Shown: positions 9,375 to 18,262, counted from the stretch's first letter. The stretch is 64,000 nt of DNA from Natrinema longum (GCF_017352095.1 NZ_CP071463.1:806001-870000); one strand, 5' to 3'. Made by a program: numbers and translations. The notes: generated by a model from the letters alone, not told the origin.

Positions 9375-9416
9375 ATCCGCTTCGTCGGCGAGAATCGGAG
9401 AGCCGTACTGTGACTA

Positions 9417-10514
9417 TCAGTCGTCCGTTTCGTCCGCCGGGGTGTCGACGCTCTCGTCGCTGTCGACTTCGCCGCCGAGTTCGATCGCCGCGTCGTCCTC
9501 GTCGGCCGTATCGTCGTCGGTCCCAGCACCGCCGGCGTGGTCGGCCGATTCAGCAGCGTCCTCGTCCCCACCCGAGTCGGCGTGTTCGCCGTTCGAGACG
9601 GTCACTTGCGCGTTCTGGATGACCTTGTCGCCCATCTCGTAGCCGGGCGTGTACACGTCCGCGATCGTCCCTTCGGGCTGGTCGCTGTCGACCTGCATCA
9701 TGACCTCGTGGCGCTGCGGGTCGGTTTCGGTACCCGGCTGGGGATCGATCTCGGAGACGTTCTCGTCCTCGAGGATGCGGTCGAACTCCCGGAGGGTCAT
9801 CTCGACGCCCTCCCGCAAGCTCTCGGCATCGCCGCTGTCCTCCTCGAGTGCGCGTTTCAGGTTGTCGCGGACGCCGATGAGCCGTTCGACGAGGTCCTCG
9901 GCGGCGCGGTCTTTGATCTGCTGTTGGCGCTTTTTCGCACGCTTCTTGTAGTTCTGGAAGTCCGCTTGCTTGCGTTTGAGCCGGCTCTTCAGGTCCTCGA
10001 CCTCGGCTTCGTACTCCTCGAGTCGGTCGTCGCGGTCGGTCAGTGCCTGCTCGTACTCCTCGAGTTCGTCCTGGAGTTCGCCGATGGTCTCGGCCTGGGA
10101 CTCGATGCGTTCCGTGAGATCCTCGAGTTCCTCGCGTTGGTGGGCGACGGTCCCGTTGAGTGCTTGGGCTTCCTCGACGATCGAGTTGACCTTGTGAGCG
10201 AGTTCGTCGTCGTACTCGGTGACTCGATCGAGCACTCGCTGGACGTCCTCGCCAGTTTCGGGTCCGTCACCGGACGCGTCGTCGGCTGGCGTCGGTTCAT
10301 CCGTCGCTTCCGCCTCGGCACCCCCGGCCGTGTCGACGCTCGAGTCGGCAGCCGGCGCGGGCGGTTCCGAACTCGAATCGTCGGTTTCGGGGCTCGGGTC
10401 CGATTCCCCAGCCGTCGATTCCGCGGAGTTCACGTCGGCCGCTTCGCCGTCGTCGGATTCCTCCTCGGACGGGACACCCTGGGCGGACGTGTTCGTGCCC
10501 TCGTCTTCGCTCAT
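9417..10514 (-). CDS. grpE: GrpE, nucleotide-exchange factor of DnaK
   Basis: The 365-residue protein ends in a GrpE domain: a long coiled coil (about residues 105-235, including KRKQADFQNYKKRAKKR) followed by the beta-rich wing (HEVMMQVDSDQPEGTIADVY, GYEMGDKVIQNAQVTVS at about 290-325). GrpE releases ADP from the Hsp70 DnaK in the cytoplasm. The N-terminal 85 residues and the last 40 are very acidic and of low complexity, making the protein much longer than the usual 190-210 residues. The ATG at 10514 (MSEDEGTNTSAQG) is the natural start. dnaK is not in the window; its usual neighbour may be elsewhere. Confidence 0.92.
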   Translation of the reverse strand: MSEDEGTNTSAQGVPSEEESDDGEAADVNSAESTAGESDPSPETDDSSSEPPAPAADSSVDTAGGAEAEATDEPTPADDASGDGPETGEDVQRVLDRVTEYDDELAHKVNSIVEEAQALNGTVAHQREELEDLTERIESQAETIGELQDELEEYEQALTDRDDRLEEYEAEVEDLKSRLKRKQADFQNYKKRAKKRQQQIKDRAAEDLVERLIGVRDNLKRALEEDSGDAESLREGVEMTLREFDRILEDENVSEIDPQPGTETDPQRHEVMMQVDSDQPEGTIADVYTPGYEMGDKVIQNAQVTVSNGEHADSGGDEDAAESADHAGGAGTDDDTADEDDAAIELGGEVDSDESVDTPADETDD

Positions 10515-10639
10515 GTCCCAGTCAACGAACAGCGGTAATAAAAGGGTTGAGGTACCCAGGTCGACGTGGGCGGGCATGGGCTGGCGGTCGGGGCCCAGCG
10601 ACGGCAACCTTCTATACGGGCGCTGGCAAACCACGACCC

Positions 10640-11422
10640 ATGCGAGACGTCTGTATCGTCGGCGGGGGCGTCGCCGGCCTCGCCGCCTCGATCTTTACCG
10701 CCCGTGCGGGACTGGATACCATCGTCGTCGACGCCGGGGGACGAAGTCCCCCGAGCAGCCGGACGCAGTCCGGCGACGGTGGGGAGTCCATCCTCGCGCG
10801 GAACGCCAGCCTCGAGAACTACCCCGGCTTTCCGGACGGGGTCGACGCCCGCCGGTATCTGCGATTGACCCGCGAGCAGGCCCGAACAGCGGGTTCCGAG
10901 TTCGAACTCGGGCGAGTGACGAGCACCGAGCCGATCGACGAGACGGCTCTCGAGGCGGGGTTCGTCCTCGAGACGGCGGGTGGCGATCCACTCGAGGCCC
11001 GGCGGGTGATCGCGGCGTCGTGGCCCGACAGCGAGTATCTCGTTCCGCTGGACGTCGGTCGGATCAAGCGTGGGAGCAAACACTTCGTCTCGGTCGACGA
11101 GGCAGGCCGGACGGCCGTCGACGGGGTCTACGCTGCGGGCCGACTCGCGGACGAGCCCCATCAGGCGATCGTCGCGGCCGGCCACGGGGCGACGGTCGGC
11201 CTCGCGGTCGTTCACGATTCGGACGCGAACTTCTATCACGACTGGGTCACCCCCGAGGGCTACTTCACCGGCCGCGGCCGCGAGGTGCCGCCGGGCTGTG
11301 AAGAGATCGGCGAGGACGAGCGACTCGAGCGCGACGAACGGGCGAGAGCGCGCATGCTCGAGGCGTTTTCCGAGCCGCTAGACGAGGAACCGACGATGCA
11401 TCCGAGTGTCGAGGGGAAGTAA
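10640..11422 (+). CDS. FAD-dependent oxidoreductase (thioredoxin-reductase-like)
   Basis: The 260-residue protein begins with a Rossmann motif CIVGGGVAGLAASIFTARAG and has the second FAD-binding motif GVYAAGRLADEPHQAIVAAG near residues 156-175, as in thioredoxin-reductase-like flavoproteins. It lacks the CxxC redox pair and is shorter than true reductases because the NAD(P)-binding insert is mostly absent. The start ATG at 10640 follows from the Rossmann motif being at the very N-terminus. Substrate is unknown. It is divergent from grpE, with their starts 125 bases apart. Confidence 0.75.
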   Translation: MRDVCIVGGGVAGLAASIFTARAGLDTIVVDAGGRSPPSSRTQSGDGGESILARNASLENYPGFPDGVDARRYLRLTREQARTAGSEFELGRVTSTEPIDETALEAGFVLETAGGDPLEARRVIAASWPDSEYLVPLDVGRIKRGSKHFVSVDEAGRTAVDGVYAAGRLADEPHQAIVAAGHGATVGLAVVHDSDANFYHDWVTPEGYFTGRGREVPPGCEEIGEDERLERDERARARMLEAFSEPLDEEPTMHPSVEGK

Positions 11423-11434
11423 GGTACCCGCCGT

Positions 11435-12634
11435 TCAGCAGCCGTTGTTAGTGCCTGCGGTGACGGTTCCCTCGACCGTCGAGGAATCCTTACAGGTCAC
11501 CGTGTCACCTGTAACGTCGCCGCTGATTTTCGCATCTCCTTTGAGCGTTACGTCGTTATCAGCCGCGGAGACGGTCCCGCTTATCGTCGCGCCATCGCTG
11601 AGTTCCAATGTACGACCGGACCCAGTCAACTCGACTTCGCTATCGGCGAGACTGTCTTGCTCCAACGAGACGTCGTATCCGGATTCGACCGTCCCGTCGA
11701 TTTCAGCCGAATTTCCGATCGTAACTTCACGGTCGGCAGCCACACCACCTTCCACGACCGCATCCTTGGCGAGCGTCACTTCGTCGTCGGACTCGATCGC
11801 GCCGCCGACGAAGGCGCGTTCATCGAGCGCGACGTAATCGCTACTATCGATCGGTCCATTGACCGTTGCGTCCTGGTCAACATCTACGGAATCACCGGCA
11901 TCGACCGAACCAGTGATTTTGCTCGAGTCCCGGACATAAACGCTCTCGTCGGCCGACACAGTGCCGTCGACGACGCTATCGTCCTTGATATCGGCGTCTT
12001 TTCCGGTCTCGACGTCCCCGATAATTTTGCCCCCGTCTACTTCGATCCGGGATGTCTTGCTAACGTTTACCTCACCGACCACCGTCGTTTGGTTGTTCAC
12101 TTTCAATCCGTTGTTCAGTTCGGTTCCGTCGGGGTCGGTGAAGTCACACGAAACGATACCGCCGGTTTCGACGTCGATTTGGTTGCCGTTGTTGAATTTA
12201 CTCTTGAACGTTGTACACCCGTAATCGGGGTACTGGCCCCGCAGTTCGTACGTCCCGAGCAACACGTTCCCGCCAATCACCTGTAACACGTCCCCTTGTT
12301 CGAGCGAGTCTGGACAGTCACTGCTCTCGAGCGTCGTCACGTCCCCTTTTTCGAGTTCGCCGCTGCCGTCCCAGAACCCACAGCTCCCCTCACCCTCGAG
12401 TTTGATTTCGGTTTCGCCGGCCGACAGGTCTCGAACGTCGGTCAGACCGACGACGACCTTATCCGTATGTTCCTGATAGGAGAGCTCCGCGTCGGGCTGT
12501 TGATCGAAGAGTCCGACACCGAGAAGGGCTGCCGCGAGAACGGCCATCACTAGCGTCACGATTCCGATGAGCAACACCGTTCCGATCACCGCTGACACCC
12601 CTCGCTCACCCGGTTGGACCTGACGAATTCCCAT
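11435..12634 (-). CDS. Type IV pilin-like protein fused to a bactofilin-like repeat domain
   Basis: The 399-residue protein starts with a class III pilin signal: MGIRQVQPGERGVSAVIGTV, a prepilin peptidase site followed by a hydrophobic helix (about residues 14-42), as in the archaeal DUF1628 pilin N-terminus. Residues 45-165 form a Cys-containing domain (SCGFWDG, DYGCTTF, VSCDF). From about 170 to the end there are repeated short strands of the form xVxGxVxAxxxVxV (VVDGTVSADESVYV, KITGSVDAGDSVDV), the spacing of a right-handed beta-helix as in bactofilins. It probably sits at the cell surface as a pilus-like or filament-forming subunit. The fusion is unusual. No pilus assembly genes are adjacent. 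Confidence 0.8.
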   Translation of the reverse strand: MGIRQVQPGERGVSAVIGTVLLIGIVTLVMAVLAAALLGVGLFDQQPDAELSYQEHTDKVVVGLTDVRDLSAGETEIKLEGEGSCGFWDGSGELEKGDVTTLESSDCPDSLEQGDVLQVIGGNVLLGTYELRGQYPDYGCTTFKSKFNNGNQIDVETGGIVSCDFTDPDGTELNNGLKVNNQTTVVGEVNVSKTSRIEVDGGKIIGDVETGKDADIKDDSVVDGTVSADESVYVRDSSKITGSVDAGDSVDVDQDATVNGPIDSSDYVALDERAFVGGAIESDDEVTLAKDAVVEGGVAADREVTIGNSAEIDGTVESGYDVSLEQDSLADSEVELTGSGRTLELSDGATISGTVSAADNDVTLKGDAKISGDVTGDTVTCKDSSTVEGTVTAGTNNGC

Positions 12635-12701
12635 TGGTTCGAGTTACAATCACAGCAACAAACAGTTTACGGGGACGTGTTCGCTTCCTATCATCTATGG
12701 T

Positions 12702-12769
12702 GGCGGCTGAAATCATCGCACGCCTGATCGAAGACAGCGTGCGATCAGTGTGTCAATCGTTTCACCGCC
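12702..12769. repeat. Palindromic element, copy 2
   Basis: Outer arms GGCGGCTGAAA (12702-12712) and TTTCACCGCC (12760-12769) pair with a one-base bulge; inner arms ATCGCACGC (12715-12723) and GCGTGCGAT (12737-12745) pair perfectly around a 13-base loop. The 3' half contains TCAGTGTGTCAATCGTTTCA, matching copy 1 (9294-9374) at all but one position, while both stems differ but still pair. It lies in the divergent region between the pilin gene and coaBC. Confidence 0.65.
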
Positions 12770-12891
12770 TCCGAGACGGCCTCGATCGGTGGTTCCGCCG
12801 AGAGATTGCCGGCACTCGAGGCGTCGCCGTCCCCGATTGCCATTTCAACCGACAGTAACCCTAAAGGGTCCCAATCCGAAGTGACGCCCAC

Positions 12892-14064
12892 ATGCTCGAG
12901 GGAGTCAACGTCGCACTCGGGATCACGGGGTCGATCGCGGCCGTCAAGACGGTCGAACTGGCCCACGAGTTGCGACGGCAGGGGGCCGACGTCCGCGGAG
13001 TGATGAGCGACAGCGCACGGGGGATCGTCCACCCGTGGGCCGTCGAGTTCGCGACCGAGAACGAGGTCGTCACCGAGATTACCGGGAGCGTCGAACACGT
13101 CGAACTCTGTGGGAACGACGGCTGGGCCGACGTCTTCCTCGTTGCGCCCGCGACCGCGAACACCGTCGGCAAGATCGCGAGTGCGATCGACGATACGACC
13201 GTGACGACGTGTGCGACGACCGCGCTGGGAGCCGGGACGCCGATGGTCGTCGCCCCTGCGATGCACGAGCCGATGTACGACCATCCCGGCGTGCTCGAGG
13301 CCATCGAGACCGTCGAGGAGTGGGGCGTCGAGTTCGTCGATCCACGCGTCGAGGAGGGGAAGGCCAAGATCGCAAGCGAGGAGGCGATCGTCTGTGACGT
13401 CGCCCGCACGGCCGGCGACCGTTCCCTCGAGGGAGCCCACGTCGTGGTCACCAGCGGTGCGACCAGCGAGTCGATCGACCCGGTCCGTGTGCTGACGAAC
13501 CGCTCGTCGGGGACGATGGGACGGGCCGTGGCGAAAGCCTGCTACGTTCGCGGCGCGGACGTGACGCTCGTCCAGGACGGTCCGGACGTTCCCTACGCCA
13601 CCGTCAGGGAGGTCGAGAGCGCCCGCGAGATGCTCGCGGCCACCAGCGCAGCCTGCGAGGACGCGGATGCGCTCGTCTCGGCGGCGGCGATCAGCGACTA
13701 CACGGTCGCGGAAAGCGACGAGAAGATCCGCTCGGGACAGGAGCTCACGCTCGCGCTCGAGCCGACGCCGAAACTCATCGACGAGATTCGTTCCCAAGAC
13801 CCCGATCTGCCGATCGTCGGGTTCAAAGCCGAAACGTCCGGCGACGAGACAGCGATGATCGAGCAGGCGAGAAAAACGCTCGAGCGGGCCGAGCTGGCCT
13901 TCGTCGTCGCCAACGACGCGAGCGTGATGGGTGCAGAGCGGACGAGCGCCCTGCTGGTCCACGCGAACGACGCCGCCCGCTACGAGGGGACGAAAGCGGG
14001 ACTGGGCGGGGAGATCGCCGATTCGATCGCAACGATACTCGAATCAGAGATGACGGCGGACTAA
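12892..14064 (+). CDS. coaBC: Phosphopantothenoylcysteine decarboxylase / phosphopantothenate-cysteine ligase
   Basis: The 390-residue bifunctional enzyme makes 4'-phosphopantetheine in coenzyme A synthesis. The N-terminal flavin-dependent CoaC half (about residues 1-180) opens with LGITGSIAAVKTVELAHEL and contains the decarboxylase signature VAPAMHEPMYDHP at about 120-132. The CoaB half (about 180-390) has VVTSGATSESIDPVRVLTNRSSG and the substrate-binding KPKL-like segment PTPKLIDEIR near 290. Length and architecture are normal for the archaeal enzyme. It reads alone, followed by a regulator gene. Confidence 0.95.
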   Translation: MLEGVNVALGITGSIAAVKTVELAHELRRQGADVRGVMSDSARGIVHPWAVEFATENEVVTEITGSVEHVELCGNDGWADVFLVAPATANTVGKIASAIDDTTVTTCATTALGAGTPMVVAPAMHEPMYDHPGVLEAIETVEEWGVEFVDPRVEEGKAKIASEEAIVCDVARTAGDRSLEGAHVVVTSGATSESIDPVRVLTNRSSGTMGRAVAKACYVRGADVTLVQDGPDVPYATVREVESAREMLAATSAACEDADALVSAAAISDYTVAESDEKIRSGQELTLALEPTPKLIDEIRSQDPDLPIVGFKAETSGDETAMIEQARKTLERAELAFVVANDASVMGAERTSALLVHANDAARYEGTKAGLGGEIADSIATILESEMTAD

Positions 14065-14188
14065 TACAGCGACGAGTCCGTCAGGAGAGTTATATGGGTG
14101 GGGTTCATTCGACTGAACTAATGGGTGTCCGACTGGATTCGAACACGACCACAGTAGTGGCCGTAGCCGGTGTCTCGAGGTGATTACC

Positions 14189-14824
14189 GTGGCGCAACAA
14201 CAGCACGCCGACGATGGGGTCGAGGGTGACGAGGCCGACGCGGGTGGCGAGGCCGACGTGGATGATGACGCGGACGAACGGCTCTCCAAAGGGGAGATAT
14301 TCGAACTCCTGCGGAACCAGCGACGGCGCTACGTCCTCCAGTATCTCAAGCAAGACGAGCGGCCGGTCGAACTCGGCGATCTCGCTCAGCAGGTCGCCGC
14401 CTGGGAGTACGAGACGACGCTCGATGGCGTGACGCCCGAACAGCGCAAGCGAGTCTACACGACTCTCCAGCAGACGCATCTCCCGAAGATGGACTCGTCG
14501 GGGATCCTTCGCTTCGACTCCGATGCGGGCGTCATCACGGTGACCGAGCGAACGCGAGACATCAGCGTCTATCTCGAGATCGTCCCCGGCCGAGAGTTCG
14601 CGTGGCGAGAGTTGTACCTCTCGCTAGGTGCGATCAGTTGCGCGCTCGTTGCCGCGCTGTGGCTGGATATCTATCCGCTGACGTACCTGTCGAACCTGGT
14701 CTGGATGGCCATTATCGCGGCGACGGTCACGATTACCGCAGTTGCACACATCTACCACGAGCGGAACATGCGGCTGGGACACGGCGATCAGCCGCCCGAA
14801 CTCAGCTACGGCACCGACGACTGA
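14189..14824 (+). CDS. DUF7344-type winged-helix protein with two membrane segments
   Basis: The 211-residue protein has an acidic N-terminus, a helix-turn-helix-like domain at about 32-120 (SKGEIFELLRNQRRRYVLQYL... DLAQQVAAWEYE), as in the haloarchaeal DUF7344 family, and two C-terminal membrane helices at about 150-190, ending HIYHERNMRLG. It may be a membrane-tethered regulator. I chose the GTG at 14189 because GAGGTGA lies five bases upstream; the GTG at 14180 falls within that ribosome-binding site. Target genes are unknown. Confidence 0.75.
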   Translation: MAQQQHADDGVEGDEADAGGEADVDDDADERLSKGEIFELLRNQRRRYVLQYLKQDERPVELGDLAQQVAAWEYETTLDGVTPEQRKRVYTTLQQTHLPKMDSSGILRFDSDAGVITVTERTRDISVYLEIVPGREFAWRELYLSLGAISCALVAALWLDIYPLTYLSNLVWMAIIAATVTITAVAHIYHERNMRLGHGDQPPELSYGTDD

Positions 14825-14909
14825 CGGAATGATCGAGTGACGGACGGGATTGCTCCGTGCGCCCCGGTCGTATCGTCAACTTTTACTCCCTTACCCTCCG
14901 ACCGTCGAC

Positions 14910-15479
14910 ATGGATCAACTAAAGCAGTCTCTCCTCGAGGCTCCGATCATCGAGAAGAACGGATACCATTACTTCGTTCACCCCATCAGCGACGGCGTCC
15001 CGAAGCTGGATCCGACCCTGTTGCGCGAGATCGTCATCCGAATCATCCGCAAGGCGGAACTCGAGGAAGTCGACCGGATCGTCACCCCCGCAGCGATGGG
15101 GATTCACATCTCGACTGCCGTCTCGCTGATGACCGACATTCCGCTGACCGTCATCCGCAAGCGCCAGTACGGCCTCGACGACGAGGTCGCGATCGCCCAG
15201 AAGACGGGCTACTCGGAGAACCAGATGTACATCAACGACGTCCGCGAGGGCGAGCGCGTGCTCGTGCTCGACGACGTCCTCTCGACGGGTGGCACGCTCG
15301 CGGCGGTCCTCGACGCGCTCGGCGAGATCGGTGCCGAAGTCGTCGATACGGTCGCAGTCATCAAGAAGGTCGGCGGCGAAAACAAGGTCGACGACGCCGG
15401 CTACGACGTCAAGACGCTGATCAACGTCGACGTCGTCGACGGCGAGGTCGTCATCATCGACGAGGAAGGCGACCAGTAA
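14910..15479 (+). CDS. hpt: Hypoxanthine/adenine phosphoribosyltransferase
   Basis: The 189-residue enzyme salvages purine bases using PRPP. The PRPP-binding signature [13 protein letters not shown] lies at about residues 113-125, and the N-terminus ([20 protein letters not shown]) and [17 protein letters not shown] match the archaeal Hpt group. The ATG at 14910 is preferred over an upstream start because it gives the usual family length. It is cytoplasmic. Hpt and coaBC lie near each other on the same strand, with a regulator between. Confidence 0.92.
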   Translation: MDQLKQSLLEAPIIEKNGYHYFVHPISDGVPKLDPTLLREIVIRIIRKAELEEVDRIVTPAAMGIHISTAVSLMTDIPLTVIRKRQYGLDDEVAIAQKTGYSENQMYINDVREGERVLVLDDVLSTGGTLAAVLDALGEIGAEVVDTVAVIKKVGGENKVDDAGYDVKTLINVDVVDGEVVIIDEEGDQ

Positions 15480-15622
15480 CCAGCCCGGAACCGAGGCGGA
15501 TTCCCCGTCGACATAGTTTCACGGATGGAGTATTATTGTGCTTTGAGTAGTCGGTGAAAAAAGATGCCGTCTCCGGGACAGAGAAGGCGATTTCCCGACC
15601 GAGTCGGGTCGATTCAGCACAA

Positions 15623-15632
15623 GGAATATAGT
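15623..15632 (+). promoter_or_regulatory. TATA-like element before the peptide transporter operon
   Basis: GGAATATAGT lies about 28 bases before the ATG at 15656 of the binding-protein gene. That spacing would start transcription almost at the start codon, as in the leaderless mRNAs common in haloarchaea. It is inferred from position and base composition only. Confidence 0.45.
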
Positions 15633-15655
15633 GGCAGGATCTGAACCACACGGCT

Positions 15656-17302
15656 ATGGCAGGGAATAGTGTCGGACTGGGGGGACGAGGGTACCGTCGG
15701 CGTTCGGTTTTGCGGGGAGTCGGCGCGGCCGGGATCGGTGGACTGGCCGGCTGTATCCGTTCCAACGACGGGACCAAAGCGGAGGGGGACGCCGAGAAGT
15801 TGATCAAAGCGGGGTTCGCGGAGACGGGGGTCGAACCGCCGTTCCGGACGACGATCGCCATCACCGAGGACGACGAGCGAGAGCAGTTCGCACAACTGTT
15901 CAAGGCGACACTCGATGGAACGGGCTTTTTCGACGTCTCGATCGACAGTCAGGAGTTCCGATCGCACGTCGATCTGATGCGGAACGCGGCCGCCAGGGAC
16001 GTAAACGCCATGTTCGTCGCGAGTTGGACTGGCGGGTGGGACCCGGACAGCTACGTCAATATGCTGTTTCACTCGGACAACCATACCCCCAACGGGTTCA
16101 ACGTCGGCCACTACGCAAACGAGGCCGTCGACGACGGCATCGACGCGGGCCTCGTGGAAACGGACCCCGACGAACGGATCGCCATCTACCGGCGACTACA
16201 GGAAACCCTGGTTGCTGACTCGCCGATATCGTTCGTTCGGTTTAGCGAATCCACCCACGTCTGGGACGCCGACACCGTCAGCGGCTGGCAGACGTATCCC
16301 CTCGAGCCGGGCGCGTACTACGCCGTGTACGCCCCCTGGGCCGGGACCTACACGGAACTCGACGACGGCAGCGAGTTCGTCGGTGATCTCGGGAGCGACA
16401 TCGCGACGACCGATCCGGTCTCGATGACCGACACCGTGTCCAGTCACGCGACGGCACTGGTCTACGAGGGACTCGTCGCCGTCGATTTCGACGGCGAGAG
16501 CCAGCCGTTGTTGGCCACCGACTGGGAACGACTCGACGGGACGACCGTTCGGATGCACCTCAGGGAGGGCGTCCAGTTTCACAACGGCGAGGAACTCACC
16601 GCAGCACACGTCGCGGGCTCGTTCGAACGCTACGAGGGCACGCTCCGGGAAACGGACGTCTACGACTGGTACGAGGGAAGCGAGATCGTCGACGATCACA
16701 CCATCGACATCGAGTGCTGGCGGGAGTATGGGCCCCTCGAGACGGCGCTTTTCAACGTCCCGATCGTCCCGATGGCGGCGATCGACGGCGAGCACGACCT
16801 CGAGTCGGAGCCGGTCGGAACCGGCCCCTACCGATTTGGCGACTACGACAGCGGCAGCCACTGGCGACTGGAACGGTTCGACGATCACTGGTTCGAGGGA
16901 GACGACACGGTTCCGTCGACGGCACCGGTCGAAACCGTCACGCTCGAGATCATCACGGAGACGGCGTCCAGACAGGCCGCACTCGAGGCCGGCAACATCG
17001 ACTTCAGTTACGGTCTCCCGTCGGCAAACGTATCCGAGTTCGAAAGCGACGGCGCGTACGGCGTCGGTCGCCACATCGGCGGCGGGTTCGATATGGTGAT
17101 CTATCCCTGTTACCGAGCGCCGTTTACGAGCGCGAAGGTTCGCCGGGGCTGTAACATGTTGCTCCCGCGTACGGAAACGCTCGAGACCGTCTACGACGGG
17201 GTCGGTCAGCTGGCTTATACGCCGATCTCGCCGCTGCTCGAAGCGTACAGCGACGAGACGTTCCAGGAGACGATCGCCGACGAATACGTCCGTCAGAACT
17301 AA
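15656..17302 (+). CDS. Peptide-type ABC transporter substrate-binding lipoprotein, apparently circularly permuted
   Basis: The 548-residue protein has a Tat lipoprotein signal (YRRRSVLRGVGAAGIGGLAGC, Cys at 33). Family-5 binding proteins normally begin with the LVYEGL/FHLR-GV-F-DG-LTA region and end with a DPDSYVNMLFHSDN region. Here the order is reversed: residues about 42-228 match the usual C-terminal part (LIKAGFAETGVEPPF, GGWDPDSYVNMLFHSDN, VSGWQTYPLEPG), then about 230-548 match the usual N-terminal part (SSHATALVYEGLVAVDF, MHLREGVQFHNGEELTA, GTGPYRFGDY). The protein ends ADEYVRQN, where the C-terminal half would normally continue. Both halves are intact and it heads the dpp-like operon, so it is likely functional. 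Ligand is probably a peptide. Confidence 0.85.
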   Translation: MAGNSVGLGGRGYRRRSVLRGVGAAGIGGLAGCIRSNDGTKAEGDAEKLIKAGFAETGVEPPFRTTIAITEDDEREQFAQLFKATLDGTGFFDVSIDSQEFRSHVDLMRNAAARDVNAMFVASWTGGWDPDSYVNMLFHSDNHTPNGFNVGHYANEAVDDGIDAGLVETDPDERIAIYRRLQETLVADSPISFVRFSESTHVWDADTVSGWQTYPLEPGAYYAVYAPWAGTYTELDDGSEFVGDLGSDIATTDPVSMTDTVSSHATALVYEGLVAVDFDGESQPLLATDWERLDGTTVRMHLREGVQFHNGEELTAAHVAGSFERYEGTLRETDVYDWYEGSEIVDDHTIDIECWREYGPLETALFNVPIVPMAAIDGEHDLESEPVGTGPYRFGDYDSGSHWRLERFDDHWFEGDDTVPSTAPVETVTLEIITETASRQAALEAGNIDFSYGLPSANVSEFESDGAYGVGRHIGGGFDMVIYPCYRAPFTSAKVRRGCNMLLPRTETLETVYDGVGQLAYTPISPLLEAYSDETFQETIADEYVRQN

Positions 17303-17311
17303 TCACGATTA

Positions 17312-18259
17312 ATGTCGCTCGGCAGATACGTCTGCAAACGGCTGTTGGTCACCGTTCCGGTCCTCGTGGGCGTTACGGCGCTGACGTTCTCGTTCGTCCA
17401 CGTCCTGCCGGGCGATGCGGTCGACGCGATCGTCGGGTACCGAGACGTCGCACCCGGGACCGAAGCGTCGATTCGAGCCGAGTATCGCCTCGACCGACCG
17501 GTTTGGAAGCAGTACCTGCTGTGGCTGTGGGACGCCCTCAGCCTCGAGTTCGGGCGGTCTCCGATCACCGGCCGACGCGTCGCGGCGACGATCGGCCGGC
17601 GACTTCCCGCGACGCTCGCGCTCGGCGGGGCTGCGTGGCTGCTCGCGCTCGCCATCGGCGTTCCGGCCGGTATCGTCGCCGCGGTCAGACAGGGCGAGCC
17701 GGCCGACGAACTGAGTCGGCTCGCTGCACTCGCGGGCATCGCGACGCCGAACTTCTGGCTCGGACTCGTCTTGTTGCTGGTCTTTAGCGTCCGGTTGGGC
17801 TGGTTCCGGGTTATTCCTCCCGACGCGCCGCTCGTGAGTCTCGCGATGGCGAAATTCATGATTTTACCGACGCTCACGCTCGGAACGGCCTCGGCCGCGT
17901 TCGTCACGCGATTGCTTCGATCGTCGATGCGACGGGAACTCGACGCGGCGTACGTTCGAGCCGCACGCGCGAAGGGATTACGTGAGCGAACCGTGATCCT
18001 GAAACACGTGCTGCGAAACGCTTTGTTGCCGGTCGTGACGGTCACTGGGATCCAGTTGGCGTTCCTGATCGACGGTGCGGTCGTCGTCGAACAGATCTTT
18101 TCCTGGCCCGGCATGGGACGGCTGCTGGTCCGATCGATCCTGCAGCGAGACTATCCGGTCATCCAGGCCGGGGTCTTGCTCATCGGCGTCACGATCGTCC
18201 TCGCGAACCTCCTCGTCGACATCGTCTACGCGGTACTCGATCCACGCATCCGATACTGA
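17312..18259 (+). CDS. dppB: Dipeptide/oligopeptide ABC transporter permease, DppB type
   Basis: The 315-residue membrane protein starts MSLGRYVCKRLLVTVPVLVG, followed by a large loop and five further membrane segments, the DppB/OppB layout. The ATPase-contact (EAA) loop is at about residues 205-225 (ELDAAYVRAARAKGLRERTVI). It begins 9 bases after the binding-protein gene and 3 bases before dppC, so it is translated with them. It forms half of the membrane channel. Confidence 0.92.
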   Translation: MSLGRYVCKRLLVTVPVLVGVTALTFSFVHVLPGDAVDAIVGYRDVAPGTEASIRAEYRLDRPVWKQYLLWLWDALSLEFGRSPITGRRVAATIGRRLPATLALGGAAWLLALAIGVPAGIVAAVRQGEPADELSRLAALAGIATPNFWLGLVLLLVFSVRLGWFRVIPPDAPLVSLAMAKFMILPTLTLGTASAAFVTRLLRSSMRRELDAAYVRAARAKGLRERTVILKHVLRNALLPVVTVTGIQLAFLIDGAVVVEQIFSWPGMGRLLVRSILQRDYPVIQAGVLLIGVTIVLANLLVDIVYAVLDPRIRY

Positions 18260-18262
18260 ACT

